Under the pieces are notes generated by a model that did no database searches, was not told the DNA's origin, and worked only from the letters and a program-made list of their open reading frames with translations. A stretch of 41,261 bases of DNA from Candidatus Zixiibacteriota bacterium (GTDB taxonomy: Bacteria; Zixibacteria; MSB-5A5; UBA10806), in contig JAHEDG010000016.1 of the NCBI GenBank assembly GCA_024641335.1, positions 1 to 41,261 on the forward strand, read 5' to 3'. Position numbers and translations under genes: made by a program. Below are positions 1-7,705 of the stretch, in pieces. The first letter of the stretch is position 1. Every line of letters begins with the position of its first letter.

Positions 1-33
1 GGTCTAACGGCTAACCCCTTACGTTATTGAGCG

Positions 34-528
34 TTACCAAATGCGCTCGGAAGTCTTTTTAGGCAGTTTTGCCAGGATAGAGCTGGTCGATTTTCCTTTG
101 ACCAGGGGGATTCTCTTCACTTTTCCTCCCCATCCGACGACCTCAGCCGCTCCGACAATTTCGGAGATTTTATAATCGGCTCCTTTGGTCAGGATATCCG
201 GACGGATTATTTTTATCAGTTTTAGGGGAGTATCATCGCCGAAACCGACGACCAGATCTACCGGAGAGAGATAAGTTAGGAGCAGGGCTCTATCTTTAAA
301 GGGGGTAACAGGTCTGCCTTTACCTTTCAGGCGCCGTACTGAAGCATCGGAGTTAAGGCCGACAACCAGAAAATCTCCCAGCGCGGCGGCTTTATCAAGA
401 TAGACGGCGTGGCCGGAATGAAGGATATCGAAGCAGCCGTTTGTAAAGACGACCTTTTTTCCTTTTCGGCGAAGGCCGCCGCATATCGAGGCGGCGTTTT
501 TCTGTGAGACAATCGGGGCTTTTTTCAT
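34..528 (-). CDS. rfaE2: D-glycero-beta-D-manno-heptose 1-phosphate adenylyltransferase
   Basis: This 164-residue cytosolic enzyme transfers AMP from ATP to heptose 1-phosphate, making the ADP-heptose precursor of the lipopolysaccharide inner core. The nucleotidyltransferase signature TNGCFDILHSGH is near residue 30, with the HxGH ATP-binding motif. It is followed by VVGLNSDASVRRLKGKGRP and, near the C-terminus, GKSTSSI, all typical of RfaE domain II. The length fits a stand-alone domain II rather than a bifunctional HldE. Its ATG overlaps the stop of the upstream kinase gene (ATGA), so the two are probably translationally coupled. What follows it lies outside the window. Confidence 0.93.
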   Translation of the reverse strand: MKKAPIVSQKNAASICGGLRRKGKKVVFTNGCFDILHSGHAVYLDKAAALGDFLVVGLNSDASVRRLKGKGRPVTPFKDRALLLTYLSPVDLVVGFGDDTPLKLIKIIRPDILTKGADYKISEIVGAAEVVGWGGKVKRIPLVKGKSTSSILAKLPKKTSERIW

Positions 529-1511
529 TTGCTATTAACCGCGTGGAGAAGCTCTTCTCGGCTAATTCTGGCTGTTCCGAATTGAGCCACCGCTAATCCG
601 GCGGCGATATTGGCCAGAAAGGCGGCTTCTTTCATGGAGGCTCCGGCGCTTCTGGCAACTGTCAGGGCAGCGATGACCGTATCACCGGCCCCGGTAACAT
701 CGTAAACGGTTTTAGCCTCGGCCGGAATGGCGGTAATGGTTCTGTCTTTTTCGAACAAGGCCATCCCCTTTTCGCCCCGTGTGATCAAGAGGGATTCCAG
801 ATTGAGCAGATCGAGGAGATTCCAGCCGACATCGGTTAGGATGGAATCGTTGGTGATTTTCCTACCAGAAACAAAACCGGCTTCATGATGATTGGGAGTA
901 ATCACGGTCACGTCCCGATAATTCATGAAGTGAACTTCTTTTGGGTCGACGGCTATGATTTTGCCGGCCCGGTTGGCTGTTTGGATTAGTTCTGAAAGGA
1001 GTTCGCAGGTAATAACTCCTTTGCCATAATCCGAAATAATAACGGCGTCAACTGAATCTATCCTTTTTTTAACTCCGGCGAGCAGTTTATCCGAGACAGC
1101 CGCGCTGATTTCGCTGATATTCTCCCTGTCGATTCTGACAACCTGCTGACTATGGGCCACTACCCTTGTTTTCACTATAGTGGGTCTGTCGGAATCCTTG
1201 ATCAGGCCGGCGACGGAGAGACCGCTTTTGACCAACCGCTTTTTGAAAAGATCGGCGTATTGATCATCACCTACCACTCCCAGAAGAAACGCCTGGCCTC
1301 CCAGCGCTTTGACATTGGCCGCGACATTGGCGGCGCCTCCGAGTTTATCATCTTCTTTATAGATATGAACAACCGGTACGGGGGCTTCCGGCGAGATACG
1401 TTCGACATTGCCCCAGAGGTATCGGTCGAGCATAAGATCACCAAGAACGAGGATTTTGACATCGGAGAAACGGGCGATTATTTTCCCAGCCCGGGCGCTT
1501 TTCAGGATCAT
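525..1511 (-). CDS. rfaE1: D-glycero-beta-D-manno-heptose-7-phosphate kinase
   Basis: This PfkB-family kinase phosphorylates heptose 7-phosphate at C1, the step before the adenylyltransferase encoded directly downstream. Visible family marks are VLGDLMLDRYLWG near the N-terminus, GGAANVAANVKALGG for sugar binding, and DVTGAGDT near the C-terminus with the catalytic Asp. I chose the ATG at 1511 because AAGAGG lies about ten bases upstream and homologues start just before the first strand. An in-frame ATG at 1532 adds seven residues and sits where a leaderless transcript from the 1541-1569 promoter would begin, so it cannot be excluded. The split rfaE1/rfaE2 arrangement replaces the fused HldE of enterobacteria. 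Confidence 0.92.
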   Translation of the reverse strand: MILKSARAGKIIARFSDVKILVLGDLMLDRYLWGNVERISPEAPVPVVHIYKEDDKLGGAANVAANVKALGGQAFLLGVVGDDQYADLFKKRLVKSGLSVAGLIKDSDRPTIVKTRVVAHSQQVVRIDRENISEISAAVSDKLLAGVKKRIDSVDAVIISDYGKGVITCELLSELIQTANRAGKIIAVDPKEVHFMNYRDVTVITPNHHEAGFVSGRKITNDSILTDVGWNLLDLLNLESLLITRGEKGMALFEKDRTITAIPAEAKTVYDVTGAGDTVIAALTVARSAGASMKEAAFLANIAAGLAVAQFGTARISREELLHAVNSK

Positions 1512-1540
1512 TTGCGTTAAACCTCTTGACATAACGGGGA

Positions 1541-1569
1541 ATTATATGGAAATTTCTTTTTCTAATCAA
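1541..1569 (-). promoter_or_regulatory. sigma-70-type promoter of rfaE1-rfaE2
   Basis: On the minus strand TTGATT is followed after 17 bases by a perfect TATAAT. Transcription should start around 1533-1535, directly at or next to the upstream ATG (1532) of the kinase. Confidence 0.62.
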
Positions 1570-1614
1570 TGATTAATAGAATCTTTTGATATTTTGATGA
1601 AAGATGGAGGAAAA

Positions 1615-1911
1615 GTGGAGCAGAAACCCAGACAGTTGAATATAGAAATCGGCGAGAAGGAGTCGGAGGGGATATATTCCAATCTGGCGCTGATAGCCCA
1701 TTCTCCCCAGGAAATCATTATAGATTTCGCCAGGGTAATGCCGGGCGCTCCGAAGACGAAAATATTATCGCGGATAATTATGACGCCGGCCCATGCCAAG
1801 ATGCTGCATAAGGCGCTGGAGGATAATATAAAGAAATACGAAGCTCAGTTCGGCCCGATCACAATTAAGGGCGAGATTTCCAAGAACATAGGCTTTCAGG
1901 CGGATAAATGA
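1615..1911 (+). CDS. DUF3467 family protein
   Basis: A small protein of 98 residues matching the DUF3467 family by recall. Conserved stretches are GIYSNLALIAHSPQEIIIDF and the segment around RIIMTPAHAKMLHKAL. The biochemical function of the family is not established. There is no signal peptide or membrane segment, so it should be cytosolic. I chose the GTG at 1615, preceded by GGAGG with a short spacing, because family members begin with a sequence like MEQKP. An ATG at 1597 and a TTG at 1594 are in-frame alternatives. The stop overlaps the branching enzyme start as ATGA, tying it to glycogen metabolism only by position. Confidence 0.82.
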   Translation: MEQKPRQLNIEIGEKESEGIYSNLALIAHSPQEIIIDFARVMPGAPKTKILSRIIMTPAHAKMLHKALEDNIKKYEAQFGPITIKGEISKNIGFQADK

Positions 1912-3626
1912 AAAAAGGATACTTTACATTCGTCCTCCATTCCCACCTTCCCTACGTGTTGGGACACGGCAAATGGCCTCACGGGACGGACTGGCTCAAC
2001 GAGGCGGCCGCGGAGACATATATTCCGATTCTTTTAGCGTGCGACGGCCTGGTTAAGAGGGGAATATCGCCGAAGTTGACAATCGGCATATCCCCTGTAT
2101 TGTGCGAGCAGTTAGCTCATGATTCGTTCAAATCAGAGTTCGACGAATATCTGAAACAGAAAATCGAAGCGGCCGGCAATGACGCGTCCGAATTCCATCG
2201 GACCGGTCAGGAAGATTATCACCGGCTGGCGCATCTGTGGGAGGATTTTTACAGGCAGATCCAGAGCAAATTCCGAGGCGATTATAACGGCGATCTGATC
2301 AGCAGATTTCGGGATCTTCAGGATGGCGGTCATCTCGAGATTATCACCTGCGGCGCGACGCATGGCTATTTGCCGCTGCTTTCGCAGGATGTTTCATGCC
2401 AGGTTCAAATCAAGCAGGCGGTATCGTCGTACAACAGGCATTTCGGGCGCAAACCCAAGGGAATCTGGCTGCCTGAATGCGCGTATCGTCCGGCCTACGA
2501 ATGGAGTCCTCCGGTGAAAGTCGAAGGTTTATCCGAATCGTATAAGAGGAAGGGAGTCGAGGAGTTTCTTTCGGAAAACGGCCTGGAGTATTTTTTTATA
2601 GACAGCTCCACTCTTAAGGGCGGGAAGGCTATCGGCGTATATATAGACCGTTTCGACGCGTTGAAAACGCTATGGAGCAAATTCGAGGAGCAGTATGAAC
2701 CCCGCTCGGAAGACGAGGAGAAAACGCCCTTATCGGTGTATCTTGTCGGCAATAAGGAAGGCCAAAAGCCGGTTGGAGTATTCACCAGGCATCCTGATAC
2801 CAGCCTGCAGGTCTGGTCGGGAGAATGGGGCTATCCGGGCGACGGGAATTATCTCGATTTCCATAAGAAGCGTTTTCCCGGCGGCCACCGTTACTGGAAG
2901 GTGACATCTCCGAAGAGCGATCTGGCTGACAAGCAGATTTACGATCCTGATATTATAATGGGCAGACTGGAAGAAAACGCGGATCATTTCACCGGGCTGA
3001 TTCATGATTCGCTGATCGCTTATGAGAAGGAATCGGGCAATCAGGGCATTCTGGTGGCCCCGTTTGACGCGGAACTGTTCGGGCATTGGTGGTTCGAGGG
3101 CCCGGGATTTCTTCAAAAGGTGATCGAGAAGCTATCGGTATCGGAGCAAGTCGAATTATGCACCGCCGGAGAATATCTGGAAAAACAGAAACCGACCAGG
3201 ATAGTATCGCTCCCGGAAGGATCGTGGGGCGAGGGCGGATATCATTATATCTGGATCAACGAGTGGAACCAGTGGACCTGGAAACATATCTACGAAGACG
3301 AGTTGGAGATGATGAAACTGGCCGGACGGTACAACGGGGCGGGTGAAATAGAGAAGCGGATAGTGCGGCAGGCGGCCAGAGAGATACTCTTGCTATCGGC
3401 ATCAGACTGGCAGTTTTTAATATCGACCTGGGCGGCCCGGGACTACGCTGAAACCAGGGTCGCGGCTCATCATGACGCTTTCAAGAGGTTATCGTCGATG
3501 GCGGACCGCGCGGACAACCTCTCCGACGGCGATCTGACCTACCTGATGGAATTAGAGAAACGTGATGATCTATTCCCGGATATCGATCCGAACTGGTTCG
3601 CCAAGGTGGAATTTCCCTGTAAATGA
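1908..3626 (+). CDS. GH57 1,4-alpha-glucan (glycogen) branching enzyme
   Basis: A 572-residue glycoside hydrolase family 57 enzyme that cuts an alpha-1,4-glucan and rejoins the chain as an alpha-1,6 branch. It opens with FTFVLHSHLPYVLGHGKWPHG, the family's first conserved region. The catalytic nucleophile should be Glu190 in IWLPECAYRP and the acid/base Asp387 in APFDAELFGHWW. The C-terminal helical domain carries LLSASDWQFLISTWAARDYA, as in the Thermus GH57 branching enzyme, and overall length agrees. There is no signal peptide. It overlaps the genes before and after by four bases each, so the three genes are one transcriptional unit. Specificity (branching rather than amylase) rests on remembered similarity. 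Confidence 0.92.
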   Translation: MKKGYFTFVLHSHLPYVLGHGKWPHGTDWLNEAAAETYIPILLACDGLVKRGISPKLTIGISPVLCEQLAHDSFKSEFDEYLKQKIEAAGNDASEFHRTGQEDYHRLAHLWEDFYRQIQSKFRGDYNGDLISRFRDLQDGGHLEIITCGATHGYLPLLSQDVSCQVQIKQAVSSYNRHFGRKPKGIWLPECAYRPAYEWSPPVKVEGLSESYKRKGVEEFLSENGLEYFFIDSSTLKGGKAIGVYIDRFDALKTLWSKFEEQYEPRSEDEEKTPLSVYLVGNKEGQKPVGVFTRHPDTSLQVWSGEWGYPGDGNYLDFHKKRFPGGHRYWKVTSPKSDLADKQIYDPDIIMGRLEENADHFTGLIHDSLIAYEKESGNQGILVAPFDAELFGHWWFEGPGFLQKVIEKLSVSEQVELCTAGEYLEKQKPTRIVSLPEGSWGEGGYHYIWINEWNQWTWKHIYEDELEMMKLAGRYNGAGEIEKRIVRQAAREILLLSASDWQFLISTWAARDYAETRVAAHHDAFKRLSSMADRADNLSDGDLTYLMELEKRDDLFPDIDPNWFAKVEFPCK

Positions 3627-4186
3627 AGAATAAGAGAATTTTATGGCCGTATTCCATTCCGGGCTATCCGGGAGGCGCCTGGCTGATTGCCGCGCTCATT
3701 GTCCTGGGCTGTTCGGGAACGTCGTCAGATTCCAGGATTCAAAGGAAGAGCCTGCCGGATCTCAATTATATTTATCTGGACGATGAGAGATCGTTTTCCG
3801 ATATCGAATCGGGTATCGCCGCCTGCCTGGAGATTTATTCGAGCGCGCCACTTTACCTGGGCGATCCAATAGCCGTAATAGAGGGACAGGCCGATTCGTC
3901 GGGACTCTCATTAAAAAGGAATTACGGATTAATTCTGGCCGATACGGGCTGGGTAATTCCGTCGGGAGTCGCTCGCGGAACGGTGAATGAGGGGAAAGCG
4001 CTTTACAGCGAATGTCCCGCCGACAGCGACAGTCTCAGGTTATGCTGGAACGAGATATTTCAAATGGCTTCTCAAGAAGGGTATACTCTTATTCCGCCGG
4101 GAATCGAGATTTACCCGGGTTTCGCGGCGGAGTCATCCGGGGGAGCGATCACCCAGGCAAGACTTATGATCAGAATAGACCGTTAG
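3623..4186 (+). CDS. putative lipoprotein of unknown function
   Basis: I do not recognise a family. The 187-residue product has an N-terminal hydrophobic segment (about residues 20-31) ending in IVLGCSG, which fits a lipobox with Cys around residue 31. The remainder alternates short hydrophobic and acidic stretches and includes SLPDLNYIYLDDERSFSD and repeated SSG/ADS segments. Its start overlaps the branching-enzyme stop (ATGA), so it is co-expressed with it, but an exported lipoprotein is unlikely to act on cytosolic glycogen. The call rests on the lipobox, ORF coherence and tight spacing. Confidence 0.72.
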   Translation: MKNKRILWPYSIPGYPGGAWLIAALIVLGCSGTSSDSRIQRKSLPDLNYIYLDDERSFSDIESGIAACLEIYSSAPLYLGDPIAVIEGQADSSGLSLKRNYGLILADTGWVIPSGVARGTVNEGKALYSECPADSDSLRLCWNEIFQMASQEGYTLIPPGIEIYPGFAAESSGGAITQARLMIRIDR

Positions 4187-4232
4187 AAAGCAGGACCTGA
4201 CAACCAGACCATCTTTTTGTCGGCGTCTAAAT

Positions 4233-4251
4233 CAGGAGCTTTCAGCTCCTG
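4233..4251. repeat. short REP-like palindrome
   Basis: A perfect inverted repeat: CAGGAGCT, a three-base loop TTC, then AGCTCCTG. It lies in the 145-base gap between two convergent genes. A closely related palindrome occurs at 40505-40523. No T-tract follows on either side, so it is not an obvious intrinsic terminator. It resembles a repetitive extragenic palindrome. Confidence 0.5.
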
Positions 4252-4331
4252 CCCCACGCTACAGTAATGTCTATTTTCATAAAGGATATAGAATAAGGGG
4301 CGGCATTAACAAGTATCAGGGAAGAAAACAG

Positions 4332-6068
4332 TTATTTTTCGATGCTCACCGTGATACCCCAGTTTACCGGGTCTCTCGGCTTGGAAGCGTTCCAATCGTT
4401 AAAGGAATGAGAAGCATCGGTGATAAAATTGACGATATAATCGCCTGGCTGCAGCAGAATGGTATCATTAAAGAGTCTGTTCTTGGAGGCTCCTCCGGCC
4501 GGTTCGGTGTTACGCCAGGTCATTTCCCAAACCGATCTGCCGGTTTCGTCACTAACGATCCACCCGTAATCATACATTTCGTCGCGGCTTCCTTCTCCGA
4601 TAGCGTAGATCAGTATTTTGGTTTGCTTATCGAGTTTGAATTTGGCCCGTTTGCGTTCATGATCTCTCAGGCCTGTCATTTTCACCAGGATATTGGCTCC
4701 GCTTTTAAGTTCGGACTCTTTGAGGAGAACGAATTTTGAATTATCGAAATCCTTGCCCGGATAGATGGCTAAGCCCCAGGCTTTCGGCTCAAACGGCGGG
4801 GAGGCGTTGAAGCGATCGGATGAATGAGAATCGTCGGTAATGAAGTGGGCGATATAGTGACCTTTATCCAGATCGACGACCCCATCGAACATTCTGTTTT
4901 TTGAGGCTCCTCCGGCGTGGGCCGTATTTCGCCTGGTCATTTCCCAAACGGTTTTGCCGTTATCGGCGTTTTCAATCCAGCCGTAATCGACGAACTCTCT
5001 GCCTCCGGAGCTGTATTCTCCGAGGCAGTAGATATGTATGGTTTGATCGGATTTTAGCTGGAAAGCTTGTGAAAGGAATTCGTCGTTTCCCGCGCCGGTC
5101 AGGTCTATCAGCGCCGTTCCCCGGCCCTTTGGCTCGAACAGGCTGAAAGCGTTTTTATCGGAATCTTTAGCGGCGATTAGCGCGACTCCCCAGTTGAGAG
5201 GATCGTAAGGGGGCGACACATTGAAATCGTCATAGGAATGAGAATCGTCGGTGACGTAATAGAGAATATAATTACCTTTATCGAATTTGATTTCCTCATT
5301 GGCGACTTTATTTTTCTCACCGCCGCCGGCCGGATCGGTATTCCAGCGATCGGCTTCCCATACTTTATCGCGTGTATCGGCGTTGACAATCCAGGCATTG
5401 TCGACGGGGGCCTTGTAACCCCTCGGGAATTCGAGCAGAGTGTAAATCCGCAGGGTAGCGTTTTTGTTTAGAGAGAATCCTTTTTGGATATATTCGGAAT
5501 CACCTATTTTATTCAGTTGAAGCAGAGCCCCTGGAATACGGCCGTCGGGCTCGAACAGCTTGAAGTCTTTAAAATCATCTTTTTGGGGATAAACTGCGAT
5601 ATAAAAATCGTCTATATAATCATCGATATCACCGTTTATATCACCGTCGAAAAGATCCCCGAGCAGGTTGATGATGGTCCGGCCGTTGATCATAATATTA
5701 CCGCCCCAGCCGGTACCGGCGTAATAATATAGTTCGTATTTACCGGGTTTAAGCAGGACTGTCTCTTCGGCTTTAGCGAGACCGTGACGGCCATGACGTT
5801 CGGAATTTTTATTATCCATTACCCAGATTGTTTCTCTGGTCAGGGAATTGAGAATCCATCCGTTGGCCGCAAAATAATCGTTATCATAGCCTCGAAGTCC
5901 GACGGCTTCGATTTTACAATTTTGTTCGGCGGTCAGTTCGAAACCGGCCATTTCGATTTTCTCGGGTCTTATATTATCCAATTTGATAATGGGCTCTATG
6001 GCGAAGATCCTGGAGAAGGATAGTACCATAATGATCCCGGCCGCTAGTGGCAAATGGAGCGTTTTCAT
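4332..6068 (-). CDS. secreted protein of four ~130-residue repeats, unknown function
   Basis: A 578-residue exported protein with a clear signal peptide (MKTLHLPLAAGIIMVLSFSR, cleavage likely after IFA). The mature part consists of one divergent and three well-conserved repeats. Each conserved unit runs through a YGWI or AWI word, then a VWEMTxRNT word, AGGASKNR, a KGxYI strand, FITDDSHS, a (D)xxNASPP word and PxxWG. The first unit keeps the WI, IW and PGKYELYYY landmarks but carries an Asp-rich insertion (GDINGDIDDYIDD). Unit length and strand pattern suggest beta-sandwich domains, possibly like pre-peptidase C-terminal domains; this is inference. The ATG at 6068 is preceded by GGGAGGTG. It has no operon partner. 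Confidence 0.75.
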   Translation of the reverse strand: MKTLHLPLAAGIIMVLSFSRIFAIEPIIKLDNIRPEKIEMAGFELTAEQNCKIEAVGLRGYDNDYFAANGWILNSLTRETIWVMDNKNSERHGRHGLAKAEETVLLKPGKYELYYYAGTGWGGNIMINGRTIINLLGDLFDGDINGDIDDYIDDFYIAVYPQKDDFKDFKLFEPDGRIPGALLQLNKIGDSEYIQKGFSLNKNATLRIYTLLEFPRGYKAPVDNAWIVNADTRDKVWEADRWNTDPAGGGEKNKVANEEIKFDKGNYILYYVTDDSHSYDDFNVSPPYDPLNWGVALIAAKDSDKNAFSLFEPKGRGTALIDLTGAGNDEFLSQAFQLKSDQTIHIYCLGEYSSGGREFVDYGWIENADNGKTVWEMTRRNTAHAGGASKNRMFDGVVDLDKGHYIAHFITDDSHSSDRFNASPPFEPKAWGLAIYPGKDFDNSKFVLLKESELKSGANILVKMTGLRDHERKRAKFKLDKQTKILIYAIGEGSRDEMYDYGWIVSDETGRSVWEMTWRNTEPAGGASKNRLFNDTILLQPGDYIVNFITDASHSFNDWNASKPRDPVNWGITVSIEK

Positions 6069-6160
6069 AATCACCTCCCGAGTTGGCAGTAGTTACTATC
6101 GAACCCGCATTTAACTACGAGAGGCCGAAACAAAAGGTTGCATAAAATGGGTCGCTGACA

Positions 6161-6191
6161 AATAAAAAACGCCGGGGGAACCCCGGCGTTT
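6161..6191 (-). terminator. intrinsic terminator of the rpsU-rpoD operon
   Basis: An 11-base-pair perfect stem (AAACGCCGGGG / CCCCGGCGTTT) with a three-base loop, followed on the minus strand by a T-rich tract, 20 bases downstream of the rpoD stop. Confidence 0.88.
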
Positions 6192-6211
6192 CAAAGGCTA
6201 ACTCATTCATT

Positions 6212-7705
6212 TTAAAGAAGATCCACGCAATCCCGCAGTTTTGACGCTCGGGATTTATGTCGCAGTTTTTTCAGGGCTTTAGCTTCTATCTGCCTGATCC
6301 TCTCCCTGGTGAGATTGAAGATCAATCCAACTTCTTCGAGCGTTCTGGGCAGACCGTCGGCCATACCGAAGCGCAGGCGGATAACCTCCTCTTCCCTGTC
6401 GGAGAGAGTGCCGAGAATTTTCTCCATCTGGTCCTGGAGATAGACAAATGAGGCTTTTCCGCTGGGAACCGAGAATTGGGGGTCGGCGATAAGGTTGGAC
6501 ATCTGATTCTCGTCATCATCCCCGATCGGCTTGGAAAGAGAGACGGTTTGGGGGATAACGCTGAGGATATCCTCGATTTTGTCCATCGGCATGCCAACTT
6601 TGGAAGATAGTTCGGCGGCGTTGGGTTTACGTCCCAATTTCTGGAACAGGCTCTGTGAGGCTTTGGCTACTCTTCCGTACTGGCTATTGAGATACATGGG
6701 TGTTCTGATGGTTTTGGCCTGTTCGGAGAGTGCTCTGGTAATAGCCTGACGAATCCACCAGGAGGCATAGGTACCGAATTTGAACCCTTTGCGATAATCG
6801 AATTTATCAACCGCTTTGACCAGCCCGGAATTGCCTTCCTGGATGAGATCCATGAATTCCATTCCCCGGCCGATGTATTTTCTGGCGATGGAGATAACCA
6901 GCCTCATATTGGCTTCGATCATGATCCGTTTGGCTTTAGCCAGTTCGGATTCGAGGTATTCCAGTCTCTTTTTGACAGTATCGAGTTGAGCCTGGGGCAT
7001 TTCCTCGGCAAACAAGTAATCGGACAGATCGGAACCCATTTTACCCGCGACATCGTTAAGCGGCCTGTGGAACCGTCGTGCGCCGTTGACCTGTTTTTTA
7101 AAAGTGATCATGAGTCCATCGAGAAATCCCAGATTGAAATTGAATTTTTCTATTTCGGAGAAGAGTTCCTGCCTGTTTTTCAGGCGTTTGCGAAGCGCCT
7201 GGTCGCTCTTATCGGAAGAGAAATCGAGATTATCGCAACGGCTGGCCTCGAGGAGGGCCCGGATTTTATCAAGCCTGGTCACGACTTTTTGTTTTTCTCT
7301 TTTGATATTCTCCGGCGCGAACCACCTGCAGGTTTCCGGCGAGACGATATCTTCCAGCCGGATATCCCTGGTGAGCAATTTGTCGTCGCAGGCCGCCAGC
7401 TCGTTAAGAACCACGACTGAAGAAAAGACGATTTTTTTGATGCCCCGTTTCTGGCCTTCGATTCTCTGGGCTACTTCCACTTCTTTTTCCCTGGAAAGTA
7501 TTTTAAACCTTCCAAGATCTTTGAAGTAGACGAAAGCCGGATCGGTTCCGCCAGGCGGCGCGGGAGCCGCGGCATGATCGTCGGTTAAGGCGATGAGTTC
7601 CGGTTTTTCTGACACAATATCCCCTCCGGAATCCCGGTCGATCTTTTCTTCAGCAAAATCGAGGCGCATTTTTTTGGTATTTTTTTTCTTGTTCTCACGC
7701 GTCAT
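6212..7705 (-). CDS. rpoD: primary-type RNA polymerase sigma factor (sigma-70 family)
   Basis: A 497-residue sigma-70 factor that should direct housekeeping transcription. Region 1.2 is around residues 58-90 (VYFKDLGRFKILSREKEVEV), followed by a non-conserved insert. Region 2 includes ANMRLVISIARKYIGRGMEF, FMDLIQEGNSGLVKAVDKF and the -10 recognition helix GTYASWWIRQAITRAL. Region 4.2 is TLEEVGLIFNLTRERIRQIE plus KALKKLRH. Its position directly after dnaG, overlapping it by 11 bases, is the classic rpoD slot. Oddities are NSGLVKA where most RpoD have NIGLMKA, and TPMYLNSQYGRVAK at region 3.0 where IPVHM is usual. It is still most likely the principal sigma factor. Confidence 0.9.
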   Translation of the reverse strand: MTRENKKKNTKKMRLDFAEEKIDRDSGGDIVSEKPELIALTDDHAAAPAPPGGTDPAFVYFKDLGRFKILSREKEVEVAQRIEGQKRGIKKIVFSSVVVLNELAACDDKLLTRDIRLEDIVSPETCRWFAPENIKREKQKVVTRLDKIRALLEASRCDNLDFSSDKSDQALRKRLKNRQELFSEIEKFNFNLGFLDGLMITFKKQVNGARRFHRPLNDVAGKMGSDLSDYLFAEEMPQAQLDTVKKRLEYLESELAKAKRIMIEANMRLVISIARKYIGRGMEFMDLIQEGNSGLVKAVDKFDYRKGFKFGTYASWWIRQAITRALSEQAKTIRTPMYLNSQYGRVAKASQSLFQKLGRKPNAAELSSKVGMPMDKIEDILSVIPQTVSLSKPIGDDDENQMSNLIADPQFSVPSGKASFVYLQDQMEKILGTLSDREEEVIRLRFGMADGLPRTLEEVGLIFNLTRERIRQIEAKALKKLRHKSRASKLRDCVDLL

